This document shows, piece after piece, positions 1 through 7,131 of a DNA stretch of 15,607 nucleotides. A program made the position numbers and the translations under genes. Position 1 is the first letter of the stretch, and the number at the start of each line of letters is the position of its first letter. This DNA is from Acidobacteriaceae bacterium (lineage in GTDB: Bacteria > Acidobacteriota > Terriglobia > Terriglobales > Acidobacteriaceae). The stretch spans positions 1-15,607 of the forward strand of contig PMSZ01000192.1 in NCBI GenBank assembly GCA_003168235.1. The letters are read 5' to 3'. The notes beneath the pieces are model-generated. The model did not search any database. It saw only the letters and a list, made by a program, of their open reading frames with translations, and was not told the DNA's origin.

Positions 1-548
1 ATCGGCAGTTCGCGATGGCCGCGGTCGATTAACACACACAACTGCAGGCGCTTGGGACGGCCCGAGCGAAACAGCGCGTCCATCGCGGCGCGGGTCGTGC
101 GGCCAGTGTAGAGCACGTCATCCACCAGCACCACCGACTTGTCCGTGATGGGAATTTCCAGCTCCGTTTTCCTCACCACGGGCCTGGCATCGCTGGTTCG
201 TTGGTCAAACGTCCGTCCGTCCAAAGGCCGCTCGTCCAAAGTCCGCTCGTCAAGAGAAAGATCGTCGCGGTAGAGGGTTATGTCGAGCGTGCCGAGCAAT
301 ACCGGCTTCTTTTCAATCCGCCGAATGATCTTGGCCAGCCGCTCGGCCAGAGGAACGCCGCGGCGCCGGATGCCAACCAGCGCCAGATCTTCGACACCAT
401 TGTTTTTTTCGAGAATTTCATGCGCCAGCCGGATCAGCGTTCGCTCCACTTCCGACGCCGACATCAGCTGCGCCTTCTGCTGAAGTTCGGGTTGCCTAAG
501 TTCGTGCTGATGCACCTCTGCGTGGCGGCCTGGCGTGGGCAAATTCAT
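1..548 (-). CDS. pyrR: PyrR bifunctional regulator / uracil phosphoribosyltransferase (3' end cut off)
   Basis: PyrR binds UMP/UTP and attenuates pyrimidine operons by binding their leader RNA; it also has uracil phosphoribosyltransferase activity. The 182 visible residues show the family landmarks: an N-terminal helix (residues 32-50, SEVERTLIRLAHEILEKNNG), the segment LVGIRRRGVPLAERL (57-71), the strand LLGTLDITLYRDDLS, and the PRPP-binding loop VLVDDVLYTGRTT (140-152), ending at LIDRGHRELP. The last few dozen residues lie beyond position 1. I chose the ATG at 548; a later start at M29 would fit the usual family length better, since residues 1-25 are extra. No Shine-Dalgarno is seen, but a TATGAT hexamer sits 9 nt upstream. 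Oddity: residues 98-122 are an insertion of five pentapeptide repeats (pattern R-x-L/F-D-E/G/Q) just before the conserved VVRKTELEIPI segment. Confidence 0.95.
   Translation of the reverse strand, partial: MNLPTPGRHAEVHQHELRQPELQQKAQLMSASEVERTLIRLAHEILEKNNGVEDLALVGIRRRGVPLAERLAKIIRRIEKKPVLLGTLDITLYRDDLSLDERTLDERPLDGRTFDQRTSDARPVVRKTELEIPITDKSVVLVDDVLYTGRTTRAAMDALFRSGRPKRLQLCVLIDRGHRELP
188..262 (-). repeat. 15-bp in-frame tandem repeat inside pyrR (5 units)
   Basis: Five 15-bp units (188-202, 203-217, 218-232, 233-247, 248-262) lie head to tail. The two central units differ at one base; the outer ones are more diverged. They encode degenerate pentapeptides SLDE / RTLDE / RPLDG / RTFDQ / RTSDA. 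The unit length is a multiple of three, so copy number could change without breaking the frame. Confidence 0.85.
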
Positions 549-557
549 AAACGCTGC

Positions 558-563
558 ATCATA
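558..563 (-). promoter_or_regulatory. Candidate -10 element of pyrR (TATGAT)
   Basis: TATGAT (5 of 6 to the consensus) ends 9 nt before the pyrR ATG, so transcription would begin at or within a base or two of the start codon. No clear -35 and no ribosome-binding site are visible. It would give a leaderless pyrR message. Confidence 0.35.
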
Positions 564-635
564 CGCGTGCAGAAAGACGAGAGCAAGGCCGAGCCGAAAC
601 GCAAGCGAGAAGGGCTAGGTCCAACGCATTGTGTA

Positions 636-1265
636 TTAAATTCGCGGTTTATCAGATCGCAGTAGTAGAGACGCGAGCGCGCCGCCCACCGATCCCAGCA
701 CCACCGCAAAAATGAAAAATGCTGCCAGCCCCGACGGAGTGAACAGGCTGTGGATGCTCGTCTGAAACTGAGGTGCGGTCGTGTCGAATCCGCCCTTCCT
801 CGCTAACTCGACAATCTCATCTACGCACTGCTGCTGGGCGTGAAGCATGATGATCGGAATCGTAGCCAGGGCGTTAATGCCAAAAACAACCACACCCGCC
901 GCCGCTCCCAGCCGTGCACCAAGAACAGCAGTACGGACGGACCTGCCTTTCCGGCGATAGAAATAAACCGCCAGCGCCCCGGTCAGCATCATGCCGAGCA
1001 CCGGGATGATTCCGATAAACATTCCGAGCACGCCTGCCTTCAGCGCAGCGCGAACCGCAATTTTTCCGTTTATTGTGTCGGGGTGGTCGAGCAATCCCGC
1101 TTGCGGGTTCTCGGGAGAAAACCCGTCTGGCACGCCATCCGGGCCGCCAGCAACTCCGGCCTCCGGCTCCGCAACCCGCACGTGGATCTGCGGTGCGCGG
1201 CACTGCGGACAAAACGGCCGTCCATCCTCAATCGTCGTCCCACACTGTTGGCAGGGGTGCTCCAC
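636..1265 (-). CDS. Zinc-ribbon membrane protein, unknown function
   Basis: A 209-residue protein opening with a zinc ribbon, CQQC...CPQC (C5, C8, C19, C22). A Pro/Gly-rich acidic linker (about 30-62) follows, then three hydrophobic stretches: about 75-103, 113-141 and 176-203. The last two flank a short loop (about 144-172) that is probably exposed. Zinc ribbon plus a small helical membrane bundle is a common bacterial layout without a general assigned role, so I name no function. The start is GTG at 1265, just before the ribbon; no Shine-Dalgarno is seen, but TAGCTT lies 7 nt upstream (1273-1278). The gene is 87 nt upstream of pyrR on the same strand and may or may not share a transcript, as pyrR has its own -10-like hexamer. 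Confidence 0.8.
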   Translation of the reverse strand: MEHPCQQCGTTIEDGRPFCPQCRAPQIHVRVAEPEAGVAGGPDGVPDGFSPENPQAGLLDHPDTINGKIAVRAALKAGVLGMFIGIIPVLGMMLTGALAVYFYRRKGRSVRTAVLGARLGAAAGVVVFGINALATIPIIMLHAQQQCVDEIVELARKGGFDTTAPQFQTSIHSLFTPSGLAAFFIFAVVLGSVGGALASLLLRSDKPRI

Positions 1266-1368
1266 AGCTTTGAAGCTAGCGCACTACGAAGCGGAGAGCA
1301 AGACATCAGGACATTGGGGAATCGCGCCGGCGACTCAAGACTGCAATCACTCGGTGTCGCAATGCCTC

Positions 1369-2004
1369 CTAAATCGTGTCGTCCGATCCCGTGTGCACAC
1401 GCACATAAACCAGGGCAAAGCGAGAACCCGTATGGCTGGGCTTCACCGATACGATGTGCTGGTTTCCGTCGGTTCCCACCTTCAACTCCACCGCGTCTGA
1501 ACTGACGTCGTCCCCGCATGAGACTGGTTTCGCCATGTTGTCTTTGCTGTCGTAGTTCACGTGGCCGCCATTCCAGCCGCCGTGGCACTGAATGGGCTTG
1601 CCGTATTTCGGCAGCTCTTTGTTGTAGTAGGCAAGAATTTTCTCGGGAGCGTCATCGGAAATAAACTCCGCCGCCACCACCTTCAGCGCGAATCCCGGTA
1701 TGGAAAGGTTCACATTAGCGCTCTTCTTGTCGTCGCCATCGTCTTTCGGGGCCGGCTTTGCGCCAGGATAGATGGTCAGGCCGGCGTCGTGAATATCGAC
1801 TGCCTCGCTGACGTGCAAGTCGCCCATCGGAGACTTGATATCAACATGCTTCTCACCGCCTTTGCCGCCGTCGTTCGCGTTGATGCTGCAGGCGGGAAAA
1901 ATGCCAAGAGCGGCAATCAGTGCGCCTAGCGAGAGCTTCGTCATCGTGACACGGAGCATTTTGTGGTCGAAGTTTTTCGGGTTGTGTTTTTTAGGGTCGA
2001 ACAT
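1369..2004 (-). CDS. Putative small lipoprotein, unknown function
   Basis: A 211-residue exported protein. Residues 22-39 form a hydrophobic signal (TKLSLGALIAALGIFPAC) ending in a lipobox-like FPAC with Cys39. The -3 position is Phe, so lipidation is likely but not certain. About 20 polar residues precede the signal. The mature part has a Gly/Lys/Asp-rich stretch, a segment DAPEKILAYYNKELPKYG (resembling a recurring YY..L...G motif in acidobacterial secreted proteins), and two cysteines (in IQCHGG and VSCGDD) that could pair. The start is decided by a strong AGGAGG 5 nt upstream of the ATG at 2004; an upstream GTG/ATG-type frame extension to 2022 would place the ribosome site inside the gene. 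It overlaps the last 14 nt of the GH3 gene, which suggests translational coupling. Confidence 0.75.
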   Translation of the reverse strand: MFDPKKHNPKNFDHKMLRVTMTKLSLGALIAALGIFPACSINANDGGKGGEKHVDIKSPMGDLHVSEAVDIHDAGLTIYPGAKPAPKDDGDDKKSANVNLSIPGFALKVVAAEFISDDAPEKILAYYNKELPKYGKPIQCHGGWNGGHVNYDSKDNMAKPVSCGDDVSSDAVELKVGTDGNQHIVSVKPSHTGSRFALVYVRVHTGSDDTI

Positions 2005-3904
2005 CGGAACCTCCTGAACCATTTTGAGTCGCGCTGCTTCGGGCGTGGCGCTCGAGCCCGTCGCCGCGCGATGCGACGCCGGGAATCGTCACCGGCAAAT
2101 GACCGCCGATCGGAATCTCGCCGAAGAGTGCTTTTATCGCAGCTGTTTCCGAAACCGTTACATTCGAGAATGCACAAACATAATTCTGGATCGCGGGAAA
2201 ATCCTCGATCACATAAGGATTGCCCATCGCCAGTACAACCGTCCGTTCGGCGGCGCGATCAAGCACGGCAGCGAGCAACGATCCGGTCGCGTCGTCCATG
2301 GCCACCGTATTTTTCAATCCGCCTCCCGCGGCGCGCACCGCCTTACCCGCAGTCGGAACCACGTACACTGCAGCGATCACATGCTCCGCCGCTCCCACCG
2401 CCTGTACCACTGCCTCTTTCATGCCCGCCACCGAGCGCGCATCAACATAGATCACGCGTGCGTCCGGTACCCGTGCCAGAACCTGCCGTTCCAGCATCCG
2501 TCCCGAGTCGGTACGCAAATCATCAGAAAAAATCACCACTACAAGACGGTTGCCGGCTTCTGTCAAGGATTGATACGGAAGTCCGGCTTCAGGAGTTCCA
2601 ACAGACTGCAGGGGGATGACCTTCCCGTTGTCGCGCACGAGAGTGATGGCTTCATCGGCGATGCGCTGCCCCTCGGCCACGTTCTCCGGCTTCGCAATCT
2701 CGTTCGAAAGTTGGCCAAGATCCACCAGTCGGGCCTTGTTCAGACCGACAGAGGCCTTTAGTTCCAGAATCTTACGCACCGACTGATCGAGCCGGTCGCG
2801 GCCGATTTCGCCGCTCTCTACCGCCTGCAGCATCGCCCGGTAGCTGGCGTCAAGATCGGCCGGAATGATCAAGACGTCATTGCCAGCTTTGAACGACTCC
2901 ACCGCTGCCCGGCCAACATTCTTGGCATACAGCCGCGTCAGCCCCGCCATATCGAGCGCGTCGGTCACGACAACCCCTTTGAATCCCATTTCTTCTTTTA
3001 GCACTCCGTCCACAATCGCCTTGGAAGTTGTGGCCACTTGCTTCGGCTCCGAATCGAGCGCAGGAACCGTAACGTGCGCCACCATCACGGCATCCACGCC
3101 GGCCTCGATGGCACGCTTGAACGGAAGCAACTCGATCGCATCCAGGCGCGCCCGGTCGCCCGTCACTTGCGCGAGTCCAAGATGAGAATCGGAAGCCGTA
3201 TCGCCGTGCCCCGGAAAATGCTTCGCCGTAGTCAACAGGCCACCTTCGTGCGCGCCGCGAATGTAGGCCACGACAAAATCGCCCACCCGGTTCGGATCTC
3301 CTCCGAAAGAACGCGTGTTGATGATGGGATTCGCGGGATTCGAATTCACGTCGGCGTCGGGAAAGAAATTCCACTGCACGCCGACCGCCCGCGCCTCGAG
3401 CGCCGAGATGCGTCCGAAGATCTCGGCATTCTCGGTTTTACCGGTCGCCCCAAAAGCCATCGCGTGAGGAAAGACGGTCACGCCGTTCAGCCGCATGGAG
3501 ACGCCGCGTTCAAAATCCGCCGCGACCATCAGCGGCAGCTTCGACGATCTCTGCAACCGGTTGAGCAGCTCTGCGGCCACGTAGGGCTGGCTTCTGAGGA
3601 GCACCGGACCATCCACCGGAACCGTCATCACCAGCGATCCGATGTGATACTTGCGAACACTGTCTCGCAGCTGAATCCACCTTGGGTCTGCGTCGTTCAG
3701 GAATTGCGCCAGCACCTTGATCCCGAAAAGCTGGCCAACCTTCTCTTCGGGAGACATCTTGCGCAGCGTCTTCTCCGCCCACTTTCGGCCAGAGTTGTCG
3801 AGATGGATCGGCCCAACCTGCTGATAACGTTCTTTGCTCTTATCTTTACCAACGCAAAACGCCGCGACCAGCAGAAGCGCGATCAGCAGCAGGTGTCGAA
3901 CCAT
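1991..3904 (-). CDS. Secreted GH3 beta-N-acetylhexosaminidase, NagZ-like
   Basis: A glycoside hydrolase family 3 enzyme of about 637 residues, probably cleaving N-acetylglucosamine from muropeptides or related glycans. The NagZ signature KHFPGHGDTASDSH (about 228-241) contains the Asp-x-His dyad (D239, H241) typical of GH3 N-acetylglucosaminidases. VVTDALDM supplies the nucleophile Asp (about D315). The C-terminal half is a GH3_C-like domain ending in ALFGEIPIGGHLPVTIPG. The size matches two-domain secreted NagZ of Gram-positives rather than the 340-residue cytoplasmic enzyme. The ATG at 3904 directly precedes a signal peptide (MVRHLLLIALLLVAAFC). An upstream TTG at 3976 keeps the frame open but would bury the signal and overlap miaA. 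TATTGT lies 7 nt before the ATG. It follows miaA by 49 nt. Confidence 0.88.
   Translation of the reverse strand: MVRHLLLIALLLVAAFCVGKDKSKERYQQVGPIHLDNSGRKWAEKTLRKMSPEEKVGQLFGIKVLAQFLNDADPRWIQLRDSVRKYHIGSLVMTVPVDGPVLLRSQPYVAAELLNRLQRSSKLPLMVAADFERGVSMRLNGVTVFPHAMAFGATGKTENAEIFGRISALEARAVGVQWNFFPDADVNSNPANPIINTRSFGGDPNRVGDFVVAYIRGAHEGGLLTTAKHFPGHGDTASDSHLGLAQVTGDRARLDAIELLPFKRAIEAGVDAVMVAHVTVPALDSEPKQVATTSKAIVDGVLKEEMGFKGVVVTDALDMAGLTRLYAKNVGRAAVESFKAGNDVLIIPADLDASYRAMLQAVESGEIGRDRLDQSVRKILELKASVGLNKARLVDLGQLSNEIAKPENVAEGQRIADEAITLVRDNGKVIPLQSVGTPEAGLPYQSLTEAGNRLVVVIFSDDLRTDSGRMLERQVLARVPDARVIYVDARSVAGMKEAVVQAVGAAEHVIAAVYVVPTAGKAVRAAGGGLKNTVAMDDATGSLLAAVLDRAAERTVVLAMGNPYVIEDFPAIQNYVCAFSNVTVSETAAIKALFGEIPIGGHLPVTIPGVASRGDGLERHARSSATQNGSGGSDVRP
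2010..2015 (-). promoter_or_regulatory. Ribosome-binding site deciding the lipoprotein start
   Basis: A perfect AGGAGG with a 5-nt spacer (TTCCG) before ATG at 2004. It lies within the last codons of the upstream GH3 gene and fixes the start 18 nt downstream of the longest open frame. Confidence 0.8.
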
Positions 3905-3953
3905 GCCATTGACAATAGCAAAAGTCGAGCGAACGCTCACAGAACTTCCCTGA

Positions 3954-4994
3954 TTAGTTTCGTATTTCCCGTCCAACTACCGCAATCGCTTCTGCCTGAA
4001 TCCCAGCCTCATCCCCAAACCCAGCCAGCCACTGCACGGCCGATTCGCGCCGGAACCACGTGATCTGGCGTTTAGCGTAGTTGCGATGGGCCTGCTGCGC
4101 CGCCGCGATTGCCGACGCCCCATCCAATTCTCCGCGCAAGAACTGCACCGCCTGCTTGTACCCCAACGATGCCAGCGGTCGTGCTTCCGCGCCGTATTTT
4201 GCCAGCAGCCTTTCCGTCTCGGCGATCAGTCCCCCGTCAACTCGCGCATCGTCTAACATCCTCGCCGCCCGTTGGTTGATGCGGGTGTAAAGGGTTTCGC
4301 GCTCCGGATTCAGTCCCAGACGCAGAATACGAAAGCCGCGCAGCGGTTCGCGACCCTGCTGCCAAAGTTCGGTCATATTCCGGCGCGAGGCTTGGCTTGA
4401 CGCCAGGCAGACTTCAATCGCCCGGATCACCTTCGGAACATCGTTGGCGTGAATGCGCTCCGCAGCCGACGGGTCGAGCCGTAGCAGGATGCGATGCAGA
4501 TGCTCGACGCCGCGCTTCCGCGCGCGCTCTCGAAGTTTGTCGCGTAGCTCTTCGGATCGTTGCGGTCCGGCGAAAAGTCCCTCAAGCAACGCGCGAAGAT
4601 AGAGTCCCGTGCCGCCGCTCACGATCGGCAAAACTCCCTTCTGCCCGTTTTCTTGCGAGACGCTCCCACGTAAAGCAATCTCGTTCAGGACCTGCCGCGC
4701 CTGCCGCGCATACTTCCCCGCGCTGACGTCGGCCAGTGGATCGACACAATCCAGCAGATGATGCGGAATTTCGGCGCGCTCGGCGGCGCTCGGTTTCGCG
4801 GTGCCAATCTCGAATTCGCGATACATCGCCACCGAGTCGCAGTTGACGATTTCTCCGCCAAAGCGCCGCGCGATTTCAAGCGCCAGAGCCGTCTTCCCGC
4901 TCGCCGTCGGACCCAGTACGACCACAAGCAGCGGGTCGCGCTTTTTCGTCGACTCCAGCAGACTCAGCGCGCGCTCCAAGGAATGTACCGCCAA
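3954..4994 (-). CDS. miaA: tRNA dimethylallyltransferase
   Basis: MiaA transfers the dimethylallyl group of DMAPP to N6 of adenosine 37 in tRNAs reading UNN codons. Visible landmarks: the P-loop GPTASGKT (28-35), DSVAMYR (53-59, usually DSxQvYR), IGTAKPS, IPHHLLD, VSGGTGLYLRALLEGLF, and near the C terminus the family motif YAKRQITWFRRE. Length (346) is slightly above normal, partly from a small extra loop (GSVSQENGQKG) just before the SGGTGLYL segment. There is no ATG near the N terminus. TTG at 4994 or TTG at 4979 must be used; I took the longer one. Its first 31 nt overlap the end of the upstream small membrane-protein gene, implying coupled translation. Confidence 0.95.
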   Translation of the reverse strand: MAVHSLERALSLLESTKKRDPLLVVVLGPTASGKTALALEIARRFGGEIVNCDSVAMYREFEIGTAKPSAAERAEIPHHLLDCVDPLADVSAGKYARQARQVLNEIALRGSVSQENGQKGVLPIVSGGTGLYLRALLEGLFAGPQRSEELRDKLRERARKRGVEHLHRILLRLDPSAAERIHANDVPKVIRAIEVCLASSQASRRNMTELWQQGREPLRGFRILRLGLNPERETLYTRINQRAARMLDDARVDGGLIAETERLLAKYGAEARPLASLGYKQAVQFLRGELDGASAIAAAQQAHRNYAKRQITWFRRESAVQWLAGFGDEAGIQAEAIAVVGREIRN

Positions 4995-5137
4995 TAGTGA
5001 ATGATGACGAGTAGCAGCAGCACAGCCGCCATCAGCAAGAGTCCCGTGGCCTCGGCGGCATAAGTGACATGACGATGCTGTGGATGATCGTCGTGATGAT
5101 CGTCCGCGGCCGGCTTTGCTGAAACAGGGGAGTTCAC
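4964..5137 (-). CDS. Small His-rich single-pass membrane protein
   Basis: A predicted 57-residue protein: a polar N terminus with a cluster of Asp/His (DDHHDDHPQHRH, about residues 13-24), then one strong membrane helix (about 32-50, GLLLMAAVLLLLVIIHYW) and a short tail, RYIPWSAR. I chose the GTG at 5137 because a TACAAT hexamer ends 6 nt before it. The frame stays open up to 5218, but that stretch reads like the intergenic promoter region. The His/Asp cluster could bind divalent metal, which is a guess. It overlaps the start of miaA by 31 nt. I do not recognise a family; the hydrophobic helix and the tight overlap are the reasons to call it real. Confidence 0.55.
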   Translation of the reverse strand: MNSPVSAKPAADDHHDDHPQHRHVTYAAEATGLLLMAAVLLLLVIIHYWRYIPWSAR

Positions 5138-5143
5138 GGCGCT

Positions 5144-5149
5144 ATTGTA
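5144..5149 (-). promoter_or_regulatory. Candidate -10 (TACAAT) for the small membrane protein-miaA group
   Basis: TACAAT (5 of 6) on the minus strand ends 6 nt before the GTG at 5137. No good -35 is seen. The spacing would give a leaderless transcript, identical in layout to the TACAAT-N6-ATG in front of the gene at 12876. Confidence 0.35.
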
Positions 5150-5177
5150 GACCTTCTGGGTGTCGGTCGTCGGTGAT

Positions 5178-5199
5178 GAATTGCGGACGAATTGCGAAC
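5178..5199 (+). promoter_or_regulatory. Tandem 11-bp direct repeat, candidate operator of the winged-helix regulator
   Basis: GAATTGCGGAC (5178-5188) is followed directly by GAATTGCGAAC (5189-5199), 10 of 11 bases identical and spaced one helical turn. OmpR-family winged-helix proteins typically bind such phased direct repeats. The pair ends 5 nt upstream of a -35-like ACGACA (5205-5210) for the plus-strand regulator gene, the usual position for an activator. It also lies 29-50 nt upstream of the minus-strand -10 at 5149, so one site could control both directions. Confidence 0.4.
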
Positions 5200-5204
5200 G
5201 ACTA

Positions 5205-5232
5205 ACGACAGGCGGCAACCTCGCGGTAAACT
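5205..5232 (+). promoter_or_regulatory. Candidate promoter of the winged-helix regulator
   Basis: ACGACA (5205-5210, 4 of 6 to TTGACA), a 16-nt spacer, then TAAACT (5227-5232, 4 of 6 to TATAAT). Initiation would fall near 5239, leaving only about 6 nt before the ATG at 5245. Confidence 0.3.
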
Positions 5233-5244
5233 ACACGCGCCGTC

Positions 5245-6156
5245 ATGCCCCTGCCATTCTCCAACAATGATCTCCCGCTCCTGCGCTTTGGCGTTTTTGA
5301 AGCCGACCTGGCCGCCGGAGAACTGCGCAAGAACGGCGTGCGCATCCGGCTACAGGAACAGCCTTTTCAAGTCCTCGGCACGCTGTTGCGGAATTCCGGC
5401 CAGGTCGTCACCCGTGATTATCTGCGCGAAACAATCTGGCCCGCCGATACCTTCGTCGATTTCGACCACAGCCTGAATACCGCCGTGAATAAAATTCGCG
5501 AGGCGCTCGGAGATTCCGCATCGAGTCCACGCTTCGTCGAAACCCTCGCCCGGCGCGGATACCGCTTCATCGCTCCAGTCGAGAGCTTCGCAACAACCTC
5601 AGTCTTCGGCCGCGCCCACGTGGAAGCGCAGCACAAAGATGGGCACGAGAGTGAATACACCGCGCCCGCGCAACCCGCAGGCGAAGCAGCCCTGCACCCC
5701 GACCTGCACGTGCCGGTGCCTCCGCGCGGACTGGTGCGCGCCCTGTTCGCCCTGATTCAGGTGATGTATCTCATCTTTTATGTGAGCGGACTCGCCCACT
5801 TGCGCGGAGTGGACGGCGTCGCTGGCAGCTTTCTTCGAGGCGGGGGAGCGTTGTTCGTCGTGAGCGCGGTATTAGTGACAGGTGCGGTCGGAATTCCGCT
5901 GCGATTCTATTTGCTCTCCGCGGTCGCGTTCGACTTCCGCCAGCTGGCCCCAACTTTCGCGCGGCTGTTTCCGTTTGTTTTCGCGCTCGACGAAGTCTGG
6001 GCCATCGCGCCATTCCTGCTGTTGCCGCAGATCGGCATCGGCTTCGCATTCGCCGCCATGGCCGCGTTGCTCTACGTACCTTTTTCCGAGAGAACTCTGG
6101 TGCGGATGGCCTACTTCCTGCCCGCTAGCGCAGAAAACAGGCGAGACAAAAAGTAG
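5245..6156 (+). CDS. Membrane-anchored winged-helix transcriptional regulator (CadC/OmpR-type DNA-binding domain)
   Basis: A 303-residue protein whose first part (about 14-112) is an OmpR/PhoB-type winged helix. It carries the standard landmarks: a start strand LRFGVFEADLAAGELRKNG, LQEQPFQVLGTLLRNSGQVVTRDYL, the recognition-helix region FDHSLNTAVNKIREALGDS, and the wing RFVETLARRGYRFIAPV. There is no receiver domain. A polar linker (113-160) leads to about four hydrophobic segments (163-183, 201-224, 240-260, 262-280), so the DNA-binding domain should be tethered to the membrane as in CadC/ToxR, but with a multi-pass anchor and no large periplasmic sensor or TPR part. Target genes are unknown. 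The tandem repeat at 5178-5199 makes autoregulation or control of the divergent miaA group plausible. Confidence 0.88.
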   Translation: MPLPFSNNDLPLLRFGVFEADLAAGELRKNGVRIRLQEQPFQVLGTLLRNSGQVVTRDYLRETIWPADTFVDFDHSLNTAVNKIREALGDSASSPRFVETLARRGYRFIAPVESFATTSVFGRAHVEAQHKDGHESEYTAPAQPAGEAALHPDLHVPVPPRGLVRALFALIQVMYLIFYVSGLAHLRGVDGVAGSFLRGGGALFVVSAVLVTGAVGIPLRFYLLSAVAFDFRQLAPTFARLFPFVFALDEVWAIAPFLLLPQIGIGFAFAAMAALLYVPFSERTLVRMAYFLPASAENRRDKK

Positions 6157-6161
6157 ATCCT

Positions 6162-6180
6162 TTCTGCCTCGCCCGCAGAA
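6162..6180. terminator. Small hairpin between convergent genes
   Basis: TTCTGC-(7 nt)-GCAGAA forms a 6-bp stem in the 35-nt gap between the regulator (plus) and the lipoprotein (minus), both of which end here. There is no clear U-run, so it is a weak candidate bidirectional terminator. Confidence 0.3.
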
Positions 6181-6191
6181 GAACTCTGCGC

Positions 6192-7127
6192 CTAGCCTCC
6201 GCCCACGATGCCGGGTCCCTGGCAATTAGCCGCGACCCCAAAAAAATAAATAACTGCCAGCAGGTGTTGTTTCAAACCTCCGCCGGAGCTGCGCGCAAAG
6301 AAGTTCGAAACACGGGGAGCGATTTCCGCTTTTGCATGAACATTTTGCGGATCTTTCCCACGGCATCCGTCTGGATCATTGGGAAAATCCACGTACAACG
6401 ACACGTTGATCAGCTTGGTCAGGTCGCGGAATGCCTGTCGCGCATGCGTGTGGCATTTGTCCGCAGGATCGGGGTCGTGAAGCGGTTCAATGCCAAAGTG
6501 TATGACTGGCGTCACCACCGATAGCAAGAGCGGATTAAAATTACCGCTATCCGGCGTCCCCGCCAGGGAAAAACCGGTCAGCGTCGTAACGCCATAACGC
6601 AGCGAAATCGAAGTAACGTAATCCTTTTCTTTCGAAGCATCTGGAGGATACTTGGTGTCAGCCCGGCTGCGATAGTGGGTAGCTTCCAGATATTCGTCGG
6701 GCTTGGGAAGCCGTATCGCATACCGTTCAGACTTACTGTCGAGCGCGTGCTGAACGCTCTGCGGATCGATTTTCGTCACCAGAATATTGGGATCGATCGT
6801 ACCCCCAGCCGTCCCCGTGCGTGTGGGGATCGAGAGTTCGTAAACTCCCGGGGCTAGCGTTTTTTCCCACGTCTGCGCGAACAGGTCGCGATGGCTCTTG
6901 GTTTTTGGCGCGAGCGCAATCACGCTGTTGGCGTCCTTAGGATCGGCTGCGAAAGCCCACGGGCCATCGAACACCACATAAACATCTTTGCCCACCGCGG
7001 GCTTGGGCTCCGCGGTGGCGGGAACTGATGCCTGTTGGGTCTGTTGACATGCGATGAGCATGAGCGTAGCCAGCAAAGCAATGGCCAGCGCAAGCAGTGG
7101 ACTATCGAAGTACCGTTCGTTTTCCAT
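6192..7127 (-). CDS. Lipoprotein of the sigma / anti-sigma-CHAT operon, unknown function
   Basis: A 311-residue protein with a clear lipoprotein signal: hydrophobic residues 10-26 and lipobox LIAC with Cys27. A Gln/Pro/Ala linker leads to a mature domain of about 250 residues rich in predicted beta strands (VYVVFDGPWAFAAD, LAPGVYELSIPTR, SISLRYGVTTLTGFSLAG, VVTPVIHFGIEPL) with two cysteines (C225, C255). The C terminus is strange: a GGG at 282-284, a 14-residue hydrophobic stretch (LLAVIYFFGVAANC, 289-302), then GPGIVGGG to the end. I recognise no family. The ATG at 7127 has a perfect AGGAGG 4 nt upstream. It lies 18 nt after the CHAT gene stop and is almost certainly co-transcribed with it. 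Proposed role, by inference only: extracytoplasmic partner, sensor or substrate of the CHAT protease. Confidence 0.8.
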   Translation of the reverse strand: MENERYFDSPLLALAIALLATLMLIACQQTQQASVPATAEPKPAVGKDVYVVFDGPWAFAADPKDANSVIALAPKTKSHRDLFAQTWEKTLAPGVYELSIPTRTGTAGGTIDPNILVTKIDPQSVQHALDSKSERYAIRLPKPDEYLEATHYRSRADTKYPPDASKEKDYVTSISLRYGVTTLTGFSLAGTPDSGNFNPLLLSVVTPVIHFGIEPLHDPDPADKCHTHARQAFRDLTKLINVSLYVDFPNDPDGCRGKDPQNVHAKAEIAPRVSNFFARSSGGGLKQHLLAVIYFFGVAANCQGPGIVGGG

Positions 7128-7131
7128 GGCG

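Noticed and set aside
1365..1370. AGGAGG on the minus strand at the lipoprotein stop codon
   Set aside because: Only an 18-codon frame with a TTG 2 nt away follows, too close for use; the downstream gene starts 100 nt later. Left as an orphan site.
1070..1588. Minus-strand 172-codon frame across the lipoprotein/zinc-ribbon boundary
   Set aside because: Overlaps two better genes in another frame, Arg-rich with no domain signal.
3927..3938. GAGCG-AA-CGCTC dyad upstream of the GH3 gene
   Set aside because: Five-base arms are common by chance at this composition and nothing else supports an operator.
3905..3976. Extended N terminus of the GH3 enzyme (TTG at 3976)
   Set aside because: Would put 24 polar residues before a clear signal peptide and overlap miaA; the ATG at 3904 fits better.
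3038..4063. Long plus-strand open frame opposite the GH3 and miaA genes
   Set aside because: Antisense to clear GH3 motifs; Arg/His/Gln-rich composition typical of a shadow frame in G+C-rich DNA.
5138..5218. Longer form of the small membrane protein starting at 5218
   Set aside because: The extra residues cover the direct repeat and -10 region and look noncoding.
6236..6246. T7 run near the 3' end of the operon lipoprotein as a programmed frameshift
   Set aside because: The annotated frame ends cleanly and neither shifted frame adds a recognisable sequence; kept only as a note on the odd tail.
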